From Capsulimonas corticalis (GTDB taxonomy: Bacteria > Armatimonadota > Armatimonadia > Armatimonadales > Capsulimonadaceae), in the NCBI RefSeq assembly GCF_003574315.2, contig NZ_AP025739.1:5270001-5334000 (forward strand): DNA of 64,000 bases, read 5' to 3'. A program made the position numbers and the translations under genes. The notes beneath the pieces were generated by a model. It was not told the origin of the DNA. It saw nothing but the letters and a program-made list of their open reading frames with translations, and made no database searches. This document shows positions 55,043 to 63,705 of the stretch, in pieces (position 1 is the first letter of the stretch; each line of letters begins with the position of its first letter).

Positions 55043-58000
55043 TTACGCGACAAATGAGTAACTCCCCGAACCGATGGCGTACACCGTCGCGCCAATCTCC
55101 TGCCTTACGAACGTTACGCCCTTCGCCTGCGCCGCCGGGGCGCCGCCCTCGGTGATCTGGGCGGCGCCGGCCGCCGGGATCCAGACCGTCGCGGTGGAGT
55201 TCGCGGGAATGGTCATGTCGAGATGGAATTTGCCGTTTTGGCGCGTCCAGCTTGTGGCGATCTTGCCGTGGGGTCCAAGATGGCTGCCCTTTGCCCAGGT
55301 CAACCCGCCGACGACTTGAGGGCGGATGAGAATGTGCGAGAACCCGGGAGATTCGGGATCGAGTCCGATGCCGGCGAGCGCCTGGAAGAACCAGTTGCTC
55401 ACGTCGCCGAACATGATATGGTTGTGGGAGTCGCTTTCCGTCCACTGCTCCCAGAGCGTCGTGGCGCCTTGCGTGATCCACCACGCCCAGCTCGGCTGCT
55501 CCTTACGCGCGACAACGTGATGCGCGAGGTCGGCGCGGCCGCCGTCGGAGAGGACGCGCAGGATATATTTGGCGCCGAGGATGCCGCAGTCGATGTGGCC
55601 CTGCCGCTCGATGTCCGCGACGAGCGCGGCAAAGACGTCGTCCTGATGTTCGGCGGGAGTGAGACCGAAGAACAGCGGCATGGCCTGCGCGGTCTGTTCG
55701 CCCTCGGCGTACATTTTCGTCGCAGGGTTCCACCATTTGGCGTGGAATCCGGCTTTGATACGGTCCGCGAGCGCGCCGTATTTCCGCGCATCGGCGTCGC
55801 GGCCCAGAAGTTTGGCCGCATCGGAGAGAATGCGCGCGTCGTGATAGATATAGACCGTGGAGCTCAGCTGGCTGGGAGTCTTGGTCTTCCAGGGCAGCCA
55901 GTCGCCGAGGCTGTCGAAGGGAACGACGTCGTCCTCAAGCCGGCCGGCGACGTAATCGACGTAACGCGCGATGTAGTCGTAATGGCGCGCGAGGATGCGC
56001 GTGTCGCCGAGATATCGATATAAATCCCAGGCGATGATCGCGTAGGCGCTGTCCCAGGCGGGATGACAGCCGCCGCTCCCCCACCCGCCTGATGGAATGA
56101 TGTCGCCGACCTGACCGTTTTCCTGCTGGTTGTCCGCGATATCATTCAGCCACTTTGTGTAGAACGCCGCCGACTGGAAGTTCATCAGGCCGGCTTCGGC
56201 GGCGAGATGGGCGTCGCCCGTCCAGCCATTCTTTTCGCGCTGCGGGCAGTCGGTGGGAATGCTCTGGGCGTTGCTCAGATATGACCAGCGCGTGGCGTGC
56301 TGAATCTTGTTCAGCATCTCATCCGAGCAGGAGAACTCCCCGGCCGACGCGACATCGGTATGCGCGAATCGTCCCCGGAAGTTATGCGGGCTCGGTTTGC
56401 CCGGAAATCCCGTGATTTCGGCGTACTGGAAGCCGCTGTACGAGAAACGCTGCTCCCAGACCTCTTCACCGCCGCCCTTGCAAATATAGGTATCCGTTTG
56501 GAACAGCTGCGGCGGCGTGGTCTTGTTCATGAAGTAATCGATGTTCGAGGTATCCAGCGTCCCATCGGCGTGAACCAATTCGCCGTAACGCATCGTGATC
56601 GCGGTCCCTGCGGGAGCGGTCACGCGCAGCTGTACGTGCCCGGAGAAGTTCTGCCCGAAGTCGACGACATGCACGCCGGGCCTGGGTTCGGTGATCCTGA
56701 CCGGGGTCAGGCTCTGCGTGACGGCGACCGGCGGACAGCGCCGCGCCGCCAGCTTACCAGCAAGCGCAGGCATGTGGTGGACCGGCTCCCATGCCTTATC
56801 GTCGAAGCCGGGACGGTCCCAGCCGGGCGTTTCCAGCCGCGCGTCGTAGATCTCGCCGCTGTAGATCCCATCGCGGACAATGGGTCCGGCGGCGGTTTTC
56901 CAGGCGTCGTCGCTGACGATGGTTTGATGGCCGCCGCCCACATACTCGATCTCCAGCACGAGGCGCAGCCGCTGCGGGCCGCGCCAGGACGCCTTTTCGA
57001 ACTGCCAGGTCGCCAGATCGTGGACATCGTACCAGCCCTTGCCCAGCACCGCGCCGATGGCGTTCGAGCCCAGCGCCACCAAGTGCGTCACATCATAAGT
57101 CACGTACAGCGCATGTTTATCAAACGCCGTATAGGCGGGATCGCGTTCGGACGCGCCGCCGAGACGGGTCCCGTTCAGATAAATATCGGCGTATCCCAAG
57201 CCGCACGCATAGACCCGGGCGCGCTGGACGGGATCCTTCGACGAAAACTCACGACGCAGATACGGCGCGGGATCCGACATGGACAGGGATGCGGGAACCG
57301 CCGACGGAACTCCCCAGGGATGATCCCCGACCGCCGCCACGACCTGCGCGGCCGGCCATGCGCTGTCGTCGAAACCAAGGGCGTCCCATCCCGGGGTTTC
57401 GGCTGCGAACGCTTTCCACGAGCCATCCGAGATCACGACGATCGAGGCGCCCTGATCCAGCGTCACCACCAAACGGCAAGCAAGGCCGGCGGCGTCCTTC
57501 ACATTCGTTCCGACAATCGCCAAAACGTTCGCGCCCCGAACGATATGCTGGGTGACATCCTGCGCCTTCGTCGTCTTCCAGTCGTCCTCGCAGCCGCCGC
57601 GCGTCACTTCCTGTCCGTTGAGGCGCACGTCATACGCATCGTCGACGGTAAAGATCAGCTGCGCGGAGACGCATCGGCGTCCCTTCGGAACTATGAATGT
57701 CCGGCGAAACCAGCGCGATCCGTTCGGAGCTTTTTCGGCGGGATTAACGCCCAACTCCCCGTACCAGATCCACGAAACGCCTTCGAGGCTGGCCGGCGGC
57801 GCGCCGGCGGTAGCGGCCGTACGACCGATCCAGGCGCTCGACTTCCAATCCGCCTCCTCCAGCAGTCCCATTTCCCAGCGCGCCGTTTCGCTCCAGGGCG
57901 TCGCGACCCCGGCGGCGTCCCAGCTGCGCACGCGCCAGAAGCACTGCCGCCGGGGCGTCAGCGGCTTGCCGCGATATTCAATGTGGCTGGTGGCGTCGGA

Positions 58001-58315
58001 CAGAACCTTGCCGCTGTTCCACAGGTCGAAATGCCCGGCGGCCAGATCGTCCGGGGTGCTGGCGACCACAATCTGATAGGCGCTCTGCCGCCATCCGCGC
58101 GCGGACGCCTCGATTACCCAACTCAAACGCGGCGTGCGCTCATCGAGGCCTAAGGGATCGGTCAAATATTCACAGCGCAGATCCAGGGCGACGCCGCCCC
58201 CCTGCACGGCGGGCTTCGCCGCCGCGCACTCCACCTGCCCTCCAATAAAGCCGCCGGCCATCGTGCCCGCGACGAGCCCCATGAGCTCTCGTCGTGATAG
58301 TTTATAGTCAGACAT
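55043..58315 (-). CDS. Tat-exported GH78 alpha-L-rhamnosidase
   Basis: A 1090-residue protein. The ATG at 58315 starts a Tat-like signal (YKLSRRELMGLVAGTMAGG); the frame runs 66 codons further but without a sensible start. Order: an N-terminal beta domain (LRCEYLTDPLGLDERTPRLSW, the usual GH78 opening), two sandwich domains (YLRREFSSKDPVQRARVYACGLGYADIYLNG), then the alpha/alpha barrel with TDCPQREKNGWTGDAHLAAE (catalytic Asp and Glu region) and SWAWWITQGATTLWEQWTE (the general base Glu), and a C-terminal sandwich. It should release rhamnose from pectin or plant glycosides. It is divergent from a desaturase gene. Confidence 0.93.
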   Translation of the reverse strand: MSDYKLSRRELMGLVAGTMAGGFIGGQVECAAAKPAVQGGGVALDLRCEYLTDPLGLDERTPRLSWVIEASARGWRQSAYQIVVASTPDDLAAGHFDLWNSGKVLSDATSHIEYRGKPLTPRRQCFWRVRSWDAAGVATPWSETARWEMGLLEEADWKSSAWIGRTAATAGAPPASLEGVSWIWYGELGVNPAEKAPNGSRWFRRTFIVPKGRRCVSAQLIFTVDDAYDVRLNGQEVTRGGCEDDWKTTKAQDVTQHIVRGANVLAIVGTNVKDAAGLACRLVVTLDQGASIVVISDGSWKAFAAETPGWDALGFDDSAWPAAQVVAAVGDHPWGVPSAVPASLSMSDPAPYLRREFSSKDPVQRARVYACGLGYADIYLNGTRLGGASERDPAYTAFDKHALYVTYDVTHLVALGSNAIGAVLGKGWYDVHDLATWQFEKASWRGPQRLRLVLEIEYVGGGHQTIVSDDAWKTAAGPIVRDGIYSGEIYDARLETPGWDRPGFDDKAWEPVHHMPALAGKLAARRCPPVAVTQSLTPVRITEPRPGVHVVDFGQNFSGHVQLRVTAPAGTAITMRYGELVHADGTLDTSNIDYFMNKTTPPQLFQTDTYICKGGGEEVWEQRFSYSGFQYAEITGFPGKPSPHNFRGRFAHTDVASAGEFSCSDEMLNKIQHATRWSYLSNAQSIPTDCPQREKNGWTGDAHLAAEAGLMNFQSAAFYTKWLNDIADNQQENGQVGDIIPSGGWGSGGCHPAWDSAYAIIAWDLYRYLGDTRILARHYDYIARYVDYVAGRLEDDVVPFDSLGDWLPWKTKTPSQLSSTVYIYHDARILSDAAKLLGRDADARKYGALADRIKAGFHAKWWNPATKMYAEGEQTAQAMPLFFGLTPAEHQDDVFAALVADIERQGHIDCGILGAKYILRVLSDGGRADLAHHVVARKEQPSWAWWITQGATTLWEQWTESDSHNHIMFGDVSNWFFQALAGIGLDPESPGFSHILIRPQVVGGLTWAKGSHLGPHGKIATSWTRQNGKFHLDMTIPANSTATVWIPAAGAAQITEGGAPAAQAKGVTFVRQEIGATVYAIGSGSYSFVA

Positions 58316-58459
58316 AGTATTGCTTATCCAGTAGAAACGCCATTGGGAGATTGTGGTGGAATGTGGCGGTGATACGCTTAAAATTGGGCGAACGCTCCTC
58401 ATTTTCCTTCTCAATTTACAAATAAATCCCGAGGCGGCGATCGGGGGTAAAATGACGTC

Positions 58460-59965
58460 ATGGATGTCATTGTGATCGGCGGCGGTATGGGGGGCCTCTC
58501 GGCGGGAATACAACTGGCGGCGCGGGGAGCGCGTGTGACGTTGTTTGAAAAGAATGAGAGGGTCGGCGGCAAGCTCAACGTTTGGTCGGATGATGGATTT
58601 CTATTCGATACCGGCCCGCATGTGCTCACGATGCTCTGGGCCATCGACGAAATCTTCGCCGCCGCCGGGCGCCGCCTGGCCGACGCGGTCGATCTGATTC
58701 CCCTCGACACGATCTGCCGCTATCACTTCCCGGACGGCGCGACGCTGGACGCTCCCGCCGACCGCGACGCCGCGACACAGGCTATCGCCGAGTTCGCCCC
58801 GGGAGAAGAACAGGGCTTCGCGCGCTTCCTCGACTACGCCCGACGCGTCTCGGATGCAACCACGGACCCATTTCTGCGCAACGACTTCGGCGCAAGCGTC
58901 CACGGCGCTCCCACGCGCGAGCAGTGGGGACAACTGCGAGAGTTTTTGGCGCTCAAGCCCTGGCGCACGCTGCGCGACGTGGTGCGCGAACACTTCTCCG
59001 ACCCCAGACTGCGCGATGTGTTTGAACTTTACGCCCTTTACAGCGGCTCGCATCCCGCCCGCAGCTCTGGGATCTTCGCCACCGTCGCCGATGTCCAGTG
59101 GCGGCAAGGGACTTATTATGTCCGTGGCGGACTCTACAAACTCGCGGAGGCGCTTGTCGAATTGGCGCGAGATGTCGGCGTGTCGATCCAGACCAGCAGC
59201 CCCGTGCGTGAGATCATCGTCAAAAACGGACGGGCGCGCGGCGTCGCCCTGGAGAACGGAGCGCGCCACTACGCCGACGCCGTCGTCTGCAACGAAGATA
59301 CGCTGGCGGCGTACAAATCCCTGCTGGCGCCCCAGAGCCGCCCCCACTATCCCGATCGCAAAGCAGACGCCGTTGAGACAAGCACTTCGGCGTTTCTGCT
59401 CTTGCTCGGAGTGCGCGGCGAGTATCCGCAGCTTGCGCACCATAACTCGTTTCTTTCGACCGATCTCGAAGCCGAGTTTGGGAGCATCTTTGACCGGCAT
59501 CGTCCCGCAGACGATCCGACCGTCGGCGTCGCCTGCCAGAGCGTGACCGACCCGAGCAAAGCGCCGCCCGGCTGCTCCAACCTTTTTCTCATGACGAACC
59601 CGCCCGCTCTCAGCGATGCGTTCGATTGGACACGGGAGGCGGCCTCGTACCGCGAGATCGTCTTGAATAAATTGGAGGCGATGGGGCTGAAGGGGCTGCG
59701 CGATCGTATCGTCGTCGAGCAGATGTGGACGCCGTTGGACCTACAAAGCCGCTACAACGCCCGGCGCGGGGCGGTTTACGGCCTGAGCTCCAACGGCTGG
59801 CGCAACGCGTTTTTGCGGCCGCCCAACGTCTGTCCGGATGTGAAGGGGTTATACTTCGTCGGCGGCGGCACGCACCCTGGCGGCGGCCTGCCGCTGTGCG
59901 CGCTCTCCGGAACCAACGTCGCTCGCCAGCTTCAGGCAAATCATCGCCGGGAATTCCCATCGTGA
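58460..59965 (+). CDS. CrtI-like FAD-dependent desaturase/oxidase
   Basis: A 501-residue flavoprotein of the phytoene desaturase family. It begins with VIVIGGGMGGLSAGIQLAARG (FAD Rossmann motif) and GGKLNVWSDDGFLFDTGPHV, and ends with the family hallmark GLYFVGGGTHPGGGLPLCALSG. CrtI/CrtN/CrtP members dehydrogenate or oxidise carotenoid precursors. No other carotenoid gene is in the window, so the exact substrate is open. A possible -10 box TAAAAT lies at 58449-58454. Confidence 0.85.
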   Translation: MDVIVIGGGMGGLSAGIQLAARGARVTLFEKNERVGGKLNVWSDDGFLFDTGPHVLTMLWAIDEIFAAAGRRLADAVDLIPLDTICRYHFPDGATLDAPADRDAATQAIAEFAPGEEQGFARFLDYARRVSDATTDPFLRNDFGASVHGAPTREQWGQLREFLALKPWRTLRDVVREHFSDPRLRDVFELYALYSGSHPARSSGIFATVADVQWRQGTYYVRGGLYKLAEALVELARDVGVSIQTSSPVREIIVKNGRARGVALENGARHYADAVVCNEDTLAAYKSLLAPQSRPHYPDRKADAVETSTSAFLLLLGVRGEYPQLAHHNSFLSTDLEAEFGSIFDRHRPADDPTVGVACQSVTDPSKAPPGCSNLFLMTNPPALSDAFDWTREAASYREIVLNKLEAMGLKGLRDRIVVEQMWTPLDLQSRYNARRGAVYGLSSNGWRNAFLRPPNVCPDVKGLYFVGGGTHPGGGLPLCALSGTNVARQLQANHRREFPS

Positions 59966-60025
59966 GGGTACAATTTCTTCGCAAGAATATTGGGAAAGTT
60001 ACGCAGAGTTTCGAGGATAACTCCG

Positions 60026-60400
60026 ATGATCTGTCATGAATGCAAGGCGGATAATCCCGCCGGCCACAAATTTTGCGGCGGCTGCGGCAAAGAACTCAAG
60101 GCTCCCCCGCCCGATGTTCTGGTCGAAGGCGACCCGACCGCGTTTTACTGCAACAAGCACACCAAAACCATCACCCGCCTGCGCTGCGGCCGCTGCGCGA
60201 CCCCGATCTGCCCTCGCTGCATGGTCCAGGGCGTCGCGGGCGCTCGCTGCAAAGCCTGCGCCAAAAACAAAGTACCGATCCGGATCACGGGCGTGCTGCA
60301 TGGCGCCGGGAAAACGATCGAAAGCGGCATGCAGGGCCGCCGAAGCACCCTCTGGTACATGGTGATCCTGGATATTATCATTTCGCTGTTCCGGCGGTAG
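60026..60400 (+). CDS. Zinc-ribbon protein with B-box-like centre and C-terminal membrane anchor
   Basis: A 124-residue protein. The N-terminal MICHECKADNPAGHKFCGGCGKEL is a four-Cys zinc ribbon. A middle part (FYCNKHTKTITRLRCGRCATPICPRCMVQ) has the CxxH...CxxC...CxxC spacing of bacterial B-box-like zinc domains. The C-terminal WYMVILDIIISLFRR is a single hydrophobic tail. Function unknown; such proteins often have a longer rhomboid or DUF part after the zinc domain, absent here. Confidence 0.65.
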   Translation: MICHECKADNPAGHKFCGGCGKELKAPPPDVLVEGDPTAFYCNKHTKTITRLRCGRCATPICPRCMVQGVAGARCKACAKNKVPIRITGVLHGAGKTIESGMQGRRSTLWYMVILDIIISLFRR

Positions 60401-60490
60401 AGTACTGAACTGCGGGTATAAAACCCACGCGTTCAATACTCTTGGATGAGGTAGGTCTTTCGATAACGCAATCGCCAACATCGAGTTATT

Positions 60491-60528
60491 GGGTGGCATG
60501 CCGGCGCAAAGCCGCCGGCATGCCACCC
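60491..60528. repeat. Perfect 16-bp inverted repeat between convergent genes
   Basis: Arms 60491-60506 and 60513-60528 pair without mismatch around the 6-base loop CAAAGC. No run of T follows on either strand. It could be a REP-like element or a terminator for the zinc-ribbon gene and rsmG, whose ends face each other across 190 bases. Confidence 0.65.
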
Positions 60529-60590
60529 GGTGAAATTGGCCGAACAAAAGACTTCCTCAATGAAGACCCTGTGAGTGCCGTGGGACTTGC

Positions 60591-61268
60591 TCACACCCGC
60601 CGCCCCAGCACGATCTTCCGCTCCGTTTCTTCCTCTGCCTCCGGAAGCATCAGCGAGACGGGCTTCTCTAACTTGATCCCGAAGTTCTTCGCTGCGATCC
60701 GGCCCTCGGACATCTCCTCATCCACATTCGCGCCTTTCATCGCCACCAGAACGCCGCCGGAAAGGAGGAAGGGCGCGGTCCAGGGCAGCAGCTTCGCGAG
60801 CGACGCGACGGCGCGCGCGGTGACGACGTCGTAGGCGTGGGCGTGGTCCATTTCTTTGGCGGCGTCTTCGGCGCGGGCGTGCAGAATGTCGACGCGGGTG
60901 AGGGCCAGCGCGTCCGCGACAGCGCGGCAGAAGGTGAGCTTTTTGGCGGTGGAGTCGAGCAGGGTGAGATGGATGTCCGGGCGGACGATCTTGAGGGCGA
61001 GACCGGGCAGACCGGCGCCGGTTCCGACATCGATCAGGCGCGCATTCCGCGGGATCTGCATGACGCGCAGGACTGAGAGCGAATCCAGAAAGTGCTTGAC
61101 GGCGATGTCGCGTGGTGAGGTGAGACGCGTCAGGTTCATGCGCGTCGCGTTCCATTCCACGAGCAGATCGGCGTATTGCTGAAATTGATCGAGCTGAGCG
61201 GGAGTGAGGTTCAGGTCCCAGGCGTCGTTGGCGCCGCGACGAAATATATCGATAAGTTGTTCTTCCAC
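60591..61268 (-). CDS. rsmG: 16S rRNA (guanine-527-N7)-methyltransferase
   Basis: A 225-residue SAM-dependent methyltransferase that modifies G527 of 16S rRNA. Seen: the helical start QFQQYADLLVEWNATRMNLTRLTSPRDIAVKHFLDSL, motif I LIDVGTGAGLPGLALKIVRPDIHLTLLDS, and VVTARAVASLAKLLPW, all hallmarks of GidB/RsmG. A GTG at 61268 (VEEQLIDIFRRG) is the most likely start; the frame extends to 61373 without homology. It lies alone, not beside gidA or parAB as in many bacteria. Confidence 0.93.
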   Translation of the reverse strand: MEEQLIDIFRRGANDAWDLNLTPAQLDQFQQYADLLVEWNATRMNLTRLTSPRDIAVKHFLDSLSVLRVMQIPRNARLIDVGTGAGLPGLALKIVRPDIHLTLLDSTAKKLTFCRAVADALALTRVDILHARAEDAAKEMDHAHAYDVVTARAVASLAKLLPWTAPFLLSGGVLVAMKGANVDEEMSEGRIAAKNFGIKLEKPVSLMLPEAEEETERKIVLGRRV

Positions 61269-61342
61269 GCGAACATTATGACGAATATTCGCCGTATTGT
61301 CCGCGAGAAGACGCAAACTTGCCGATTTTGAGCGCCAATCGC

Positions 61343-61546
61343 CTAATTGGCGAGACCGCGCACGAGCCGCCATTCTCGAATGGGCTGACCATGCCGATAG
61401 ATCGTGTAGACAAAATCGCGGTCATAGGAACGATAGCCGTGCGTCTCCGCCCAGCACGTCATTTCCGATCGCTGTGTCTGCGGGTCCGGCTTATCGCTGG
61501 TCACAAAATACGCTCCGACGACCGGTCCTTCAATTTTCAATACCAC
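61343..61546 (-). CDS. Small hypothetical protein
   Basis: A 67-residue protein starting at GTG 61546 with GAAGGAC before it. It reads MVLKIEGPVVGAYFVTSDK and ends YTIYRHGQPIREWRLVRGLAN. It looks like a small alpha+beta protein; no family recognised. The upstream 300 bases to the ubiD start hold no other gene, only the ubiD promoter. Confidence 0.5.
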   Translation of the reverse strand: MVLKIEGPVVGAYFVTSDKPDPQTQRSEMTCWAETHGYRSYDRDFVYTIYRHGQPIREWRLVRGLAN

Positions 61547-61788
61547 GAAATTGTCCTTCAGTAAAAATGGAACGAGGAGCCGTATGTCGCCGCACCTCTC
61601 GGCTCGGACGGCCCCTCGATATTTATGGCGAGCACAGACGGCCTGGCGACCGAAGCATGGGCGTGCGGGGCGTCAGGAGAGGCCGCTCCGCGTTTCCAGT
61701 AGGACTGTGCTCGATATTGCCTACACCCTCAATTATGGCGGCCAGGCGTTCTCTGCACACTGCGCGGAATACGAGCTTTCCCGTCGCC

Positions 61789-61817
61789 TTGACAACCCCC
61801 ACCCGCCCCGGTATACT
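61789..61817 (+). promoter_or_regulatory. Sigma70-type promoter of ubiD
   Basis: TTGACA (61789-61794), a 17-base C-rich spacer and TATACT (61812-61817), one mismatch from consensus overall. The leader is about 40 bases. Confidence 0.85.
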
Positions 61818-61863
61818 CGAAGCTCGACACATTGTGAAAAATCGCACGGAATGGAAATAAGTG

Positions 61864-63333
61864 ATGGCTTACCAATCACTGCACGAATTTATTCAGCGTC
61901 TGGACAAGGCCGGCGAGCTGCGGCGAATCCAGCAGCAAGTCGATCCCTATCTGGAGATCACGGAGATCGCGGACCGCGTCATGAAGATGCCGGGCGGCGG
62001 CCCCGCGCTGCTTTTTGAGAACGTGAAAGGATCGAAGTTCCCGCTCGCGATCAATTTGATGGGCTCCCGGAAGCGCATGTCCTGGGCGCTCGGCGTGGAC
62101 GACATCGAAGAGATCGCCGACGAGATCGCCGCGCTTACCAGACTGCCCTCCAATATGCCGGCGTCGCTGCTCGGCAAGATCCAGATCCTGCCGCAGCTCG
62201 CGGCTCTGGGCGCCATTGCGCCCAAGCTCATCTCTCCCGTCACGGCGCCGTGCCAGGAGGTCGTGAAGCTTGGCAAGGACGCGAACCTCGACGAGCTTCC
62301 GATCCTCACCTGCTGGCCGGATGACGGCGGGCCGTTTATCACCCTGCCGCTGGTGTTCACCAAGGACGAAGGCACGGGCAAGCGTAACGTCGGCATGTAT
62401 CGGATTCAGAAGCAAGGTCCGCACGAGACGGGGATGCACTGGCAGCGTCACAAAGTGGGCAGCCGCCACTATGCGAACTACGAAGCCAAGGGCCGCGATA
62501 TTCCCGTCGCCATCGTTCTGGGCGGCGATCCCGCATTGACTTACGCCGCCACTGCGCCCCTGCCCGACGAGATCGACGAGATGGTCTTCGCCGGCTTCCT
62601 GCGCAAGAAACCCGTGGAGTTGGTGAAGTGCAAGACCATCGACATGGAAGTGCCCGCCGACGCCGACTTCGTGCTGGAGGGCTATGTCGCCCATAGCGAA
62701 CGTCGGCGCGAGGGACCGTTTGGCGACCACACCGGATACTACAGCCTCGCCGACGACTACCCCGTCTTTCGGATCACGGCGATCACGCATCGCCGCAGCG
62801 CCGTCTACCCCTGCACCATCGTCGGCCCGCCACCGATGGAGGACAAATATCTGGGCCTCGCCACCGAGCGCCTCTTCCTGCCGCTCGCGCGCCTCATGGT
62901 CCCGGAAATAATCGACTACCACCTGCCGTCGGAAGGCGCGTTTCACAACCTTGCCCTCATTCGCATCAAGAAGCGATATCCGGGACACGCGTTCAAAGTC
63001 ATGCACGCCCTCTGGGGATTAGGGCAGATGATGTTCACGAAGTGTATCGTCGTGGTGGATGAAGATGTGGATGTGCAGAACCCCGGCGAAGTCGTTTGGC
63101 GCGCCTTCGCGAATATCGACCCCGAACGCGATATTACATTTGTGAAGGGACCGATCGACGTTCTCGACCACGCCTCGCCGCTGATGGCCTTCGGATCGAA
63201 GATGGGGGTGGACGCCACGCGCAAGTGGCCGGATGAGGGATTCACCCGGGAATGGCCGGAAGTGCTGACGATGACGCCCGCGATCAAACAGCGCGTGGAC
63301 GCCATTTGGAGGTCGCTTGGCATCGAGGCGTAG
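61864..63333 (+). CDS. ubiD: UbiD-family prenylated-FMN decarboxylase
   Basis: A 489-residue protein of the UbiD family, which removes a carboxylate from aromatic or unsaturated acids using prenylated FMN. Seen: LHEFIQRLDKAGELRRI at the start, SRHYANYEAKGRDIPVAIVLGGDP, EVPADADFVLEGYV, RREGPFGDHTGYYS (the E-(X)-D region of the active site) and AFGSKMGVDATRKWP at the end. ATG 61864 is chosen; a GTG at 61861 adds one residue. ubiX lies 370 bases downstream and makes its cofactor. It may act in quinone synthesis; whether 4-hydroxybenzoate or a futalosine-pathway naphthoate is the substrate cannot be told. Confidence 0.93.
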   Translation: MAYQSLHEFIQRLDKAGELRRIQQQVDPYLEITEIADRVMKMPGGGPALLFENVKGSKFPLAINLMGSRKRMSWALGVDDIEEIADEIAALTRLPSNMPASLLGKIQILPQLAALGAIAPKLISPVTAPCQEVVKLGKDANLDELPILTCWPDDGGPFITLPLVFTKDEGTGKRNVGMYRIQKQGPHETGMHWQRHKVGSRHYANYEAKGRDIPVAIVLGGDPALTYAATAPLPDEIDEMVFAGFLRKKPVELVKCKTIDMEVPADADFVLEGYVAHSERRREGPFGDHTGYYSLADDYPVFRITAITHRRSAVYPCTIVGPPPMEDKYLGLATERLFLPLARLMVPEIIDYHLPSEGAFHNLALIRIKKRYPGHAFKVMHALWGLGQMMFTKCIVVVDEDVDVQNPGEVVWRAFANIDPERDITFVKGPIDVLDHASPLMAFGSKMGVDATRKWPDEGFTREWPEVLTMTPAIKQRVDAIWRSLGIEA

Positions 63334-63375
63334 GGTTGCGCCCTGGTAAAAATACGGTGAGTTTTTTGTGAAAAG

Positions 63376-63404
63376 TTGCCGAAAAGAATATTGTGCTGTA
63401 TAAT
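63376..63404 (+). promoter_or_regulatory. Promoter of the small membrane protein between ubiD and ubiX
   Basis: TTGCCG (63376-63381), a 17-base spacer and TATAAT (63399-63404). It would drive the small membrane protein and probably ubiX, apart from ubiD's own promoter. Confidence 0.7.
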
Positions 63405-63473
63405 TAGGTTCTACTACCCGGTTTACAGAGATCTCAAACGCGTTAATTTCTTGTACGAAAGAGGAATTCCCGG

Positions 63474-63689
63474 ATGGATGCAAAGTCACTTTTCACCAGC
63501 ACCGAAGTTTTGTCCGGCTTTGGCCTGATCGCCGTGGGCATCAGCGCGCAAGCCTTAGGAATACATGATATCTTTGCGGTGGCCATGGCCCCGTTCGGCG
63601 TCGGCCTGATCCTCAGCGATATGCTGTCCAAAGTTGCTCGCGCCACTCGCGACCGCGTCAAGGTCCGCATCCCGCGCGACAACGACTAG
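63474..63689 (+). CDS. Small membrane protein between ubiD and ubiX
   Basis: A 71-residue protein with AGAGGA before its ATG. Residues about 12-52 are hydrophobic and may form two spans (VLSGFGLIAVGISAQALG and IFAVAMAPFGVGLILSDML), followed by a basic tail (RATRDRVKVRIPRDND). No family recognised. Its stop is 16 bases ahead of ubiX, so the two are probably co-transcribed. Confidence 0.7.
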   Translation: MDAKSLFTSTEVLSGFGLIAVGISAQALGIHDIFAVAMAPFGVGLILSDMLSKVARATRDRVKVRIPRDND

Positions 63690-63705
63690 AATTGCCTTTG
63701 ATCTT

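Noticed and set aside
56297-58153. Plus-strand open frame of 618 codons opposite the GH78 gene
   Set aside because: Antisense shadow of the rhamnosidase, Arg/Gly/Ala rich and without any motif.
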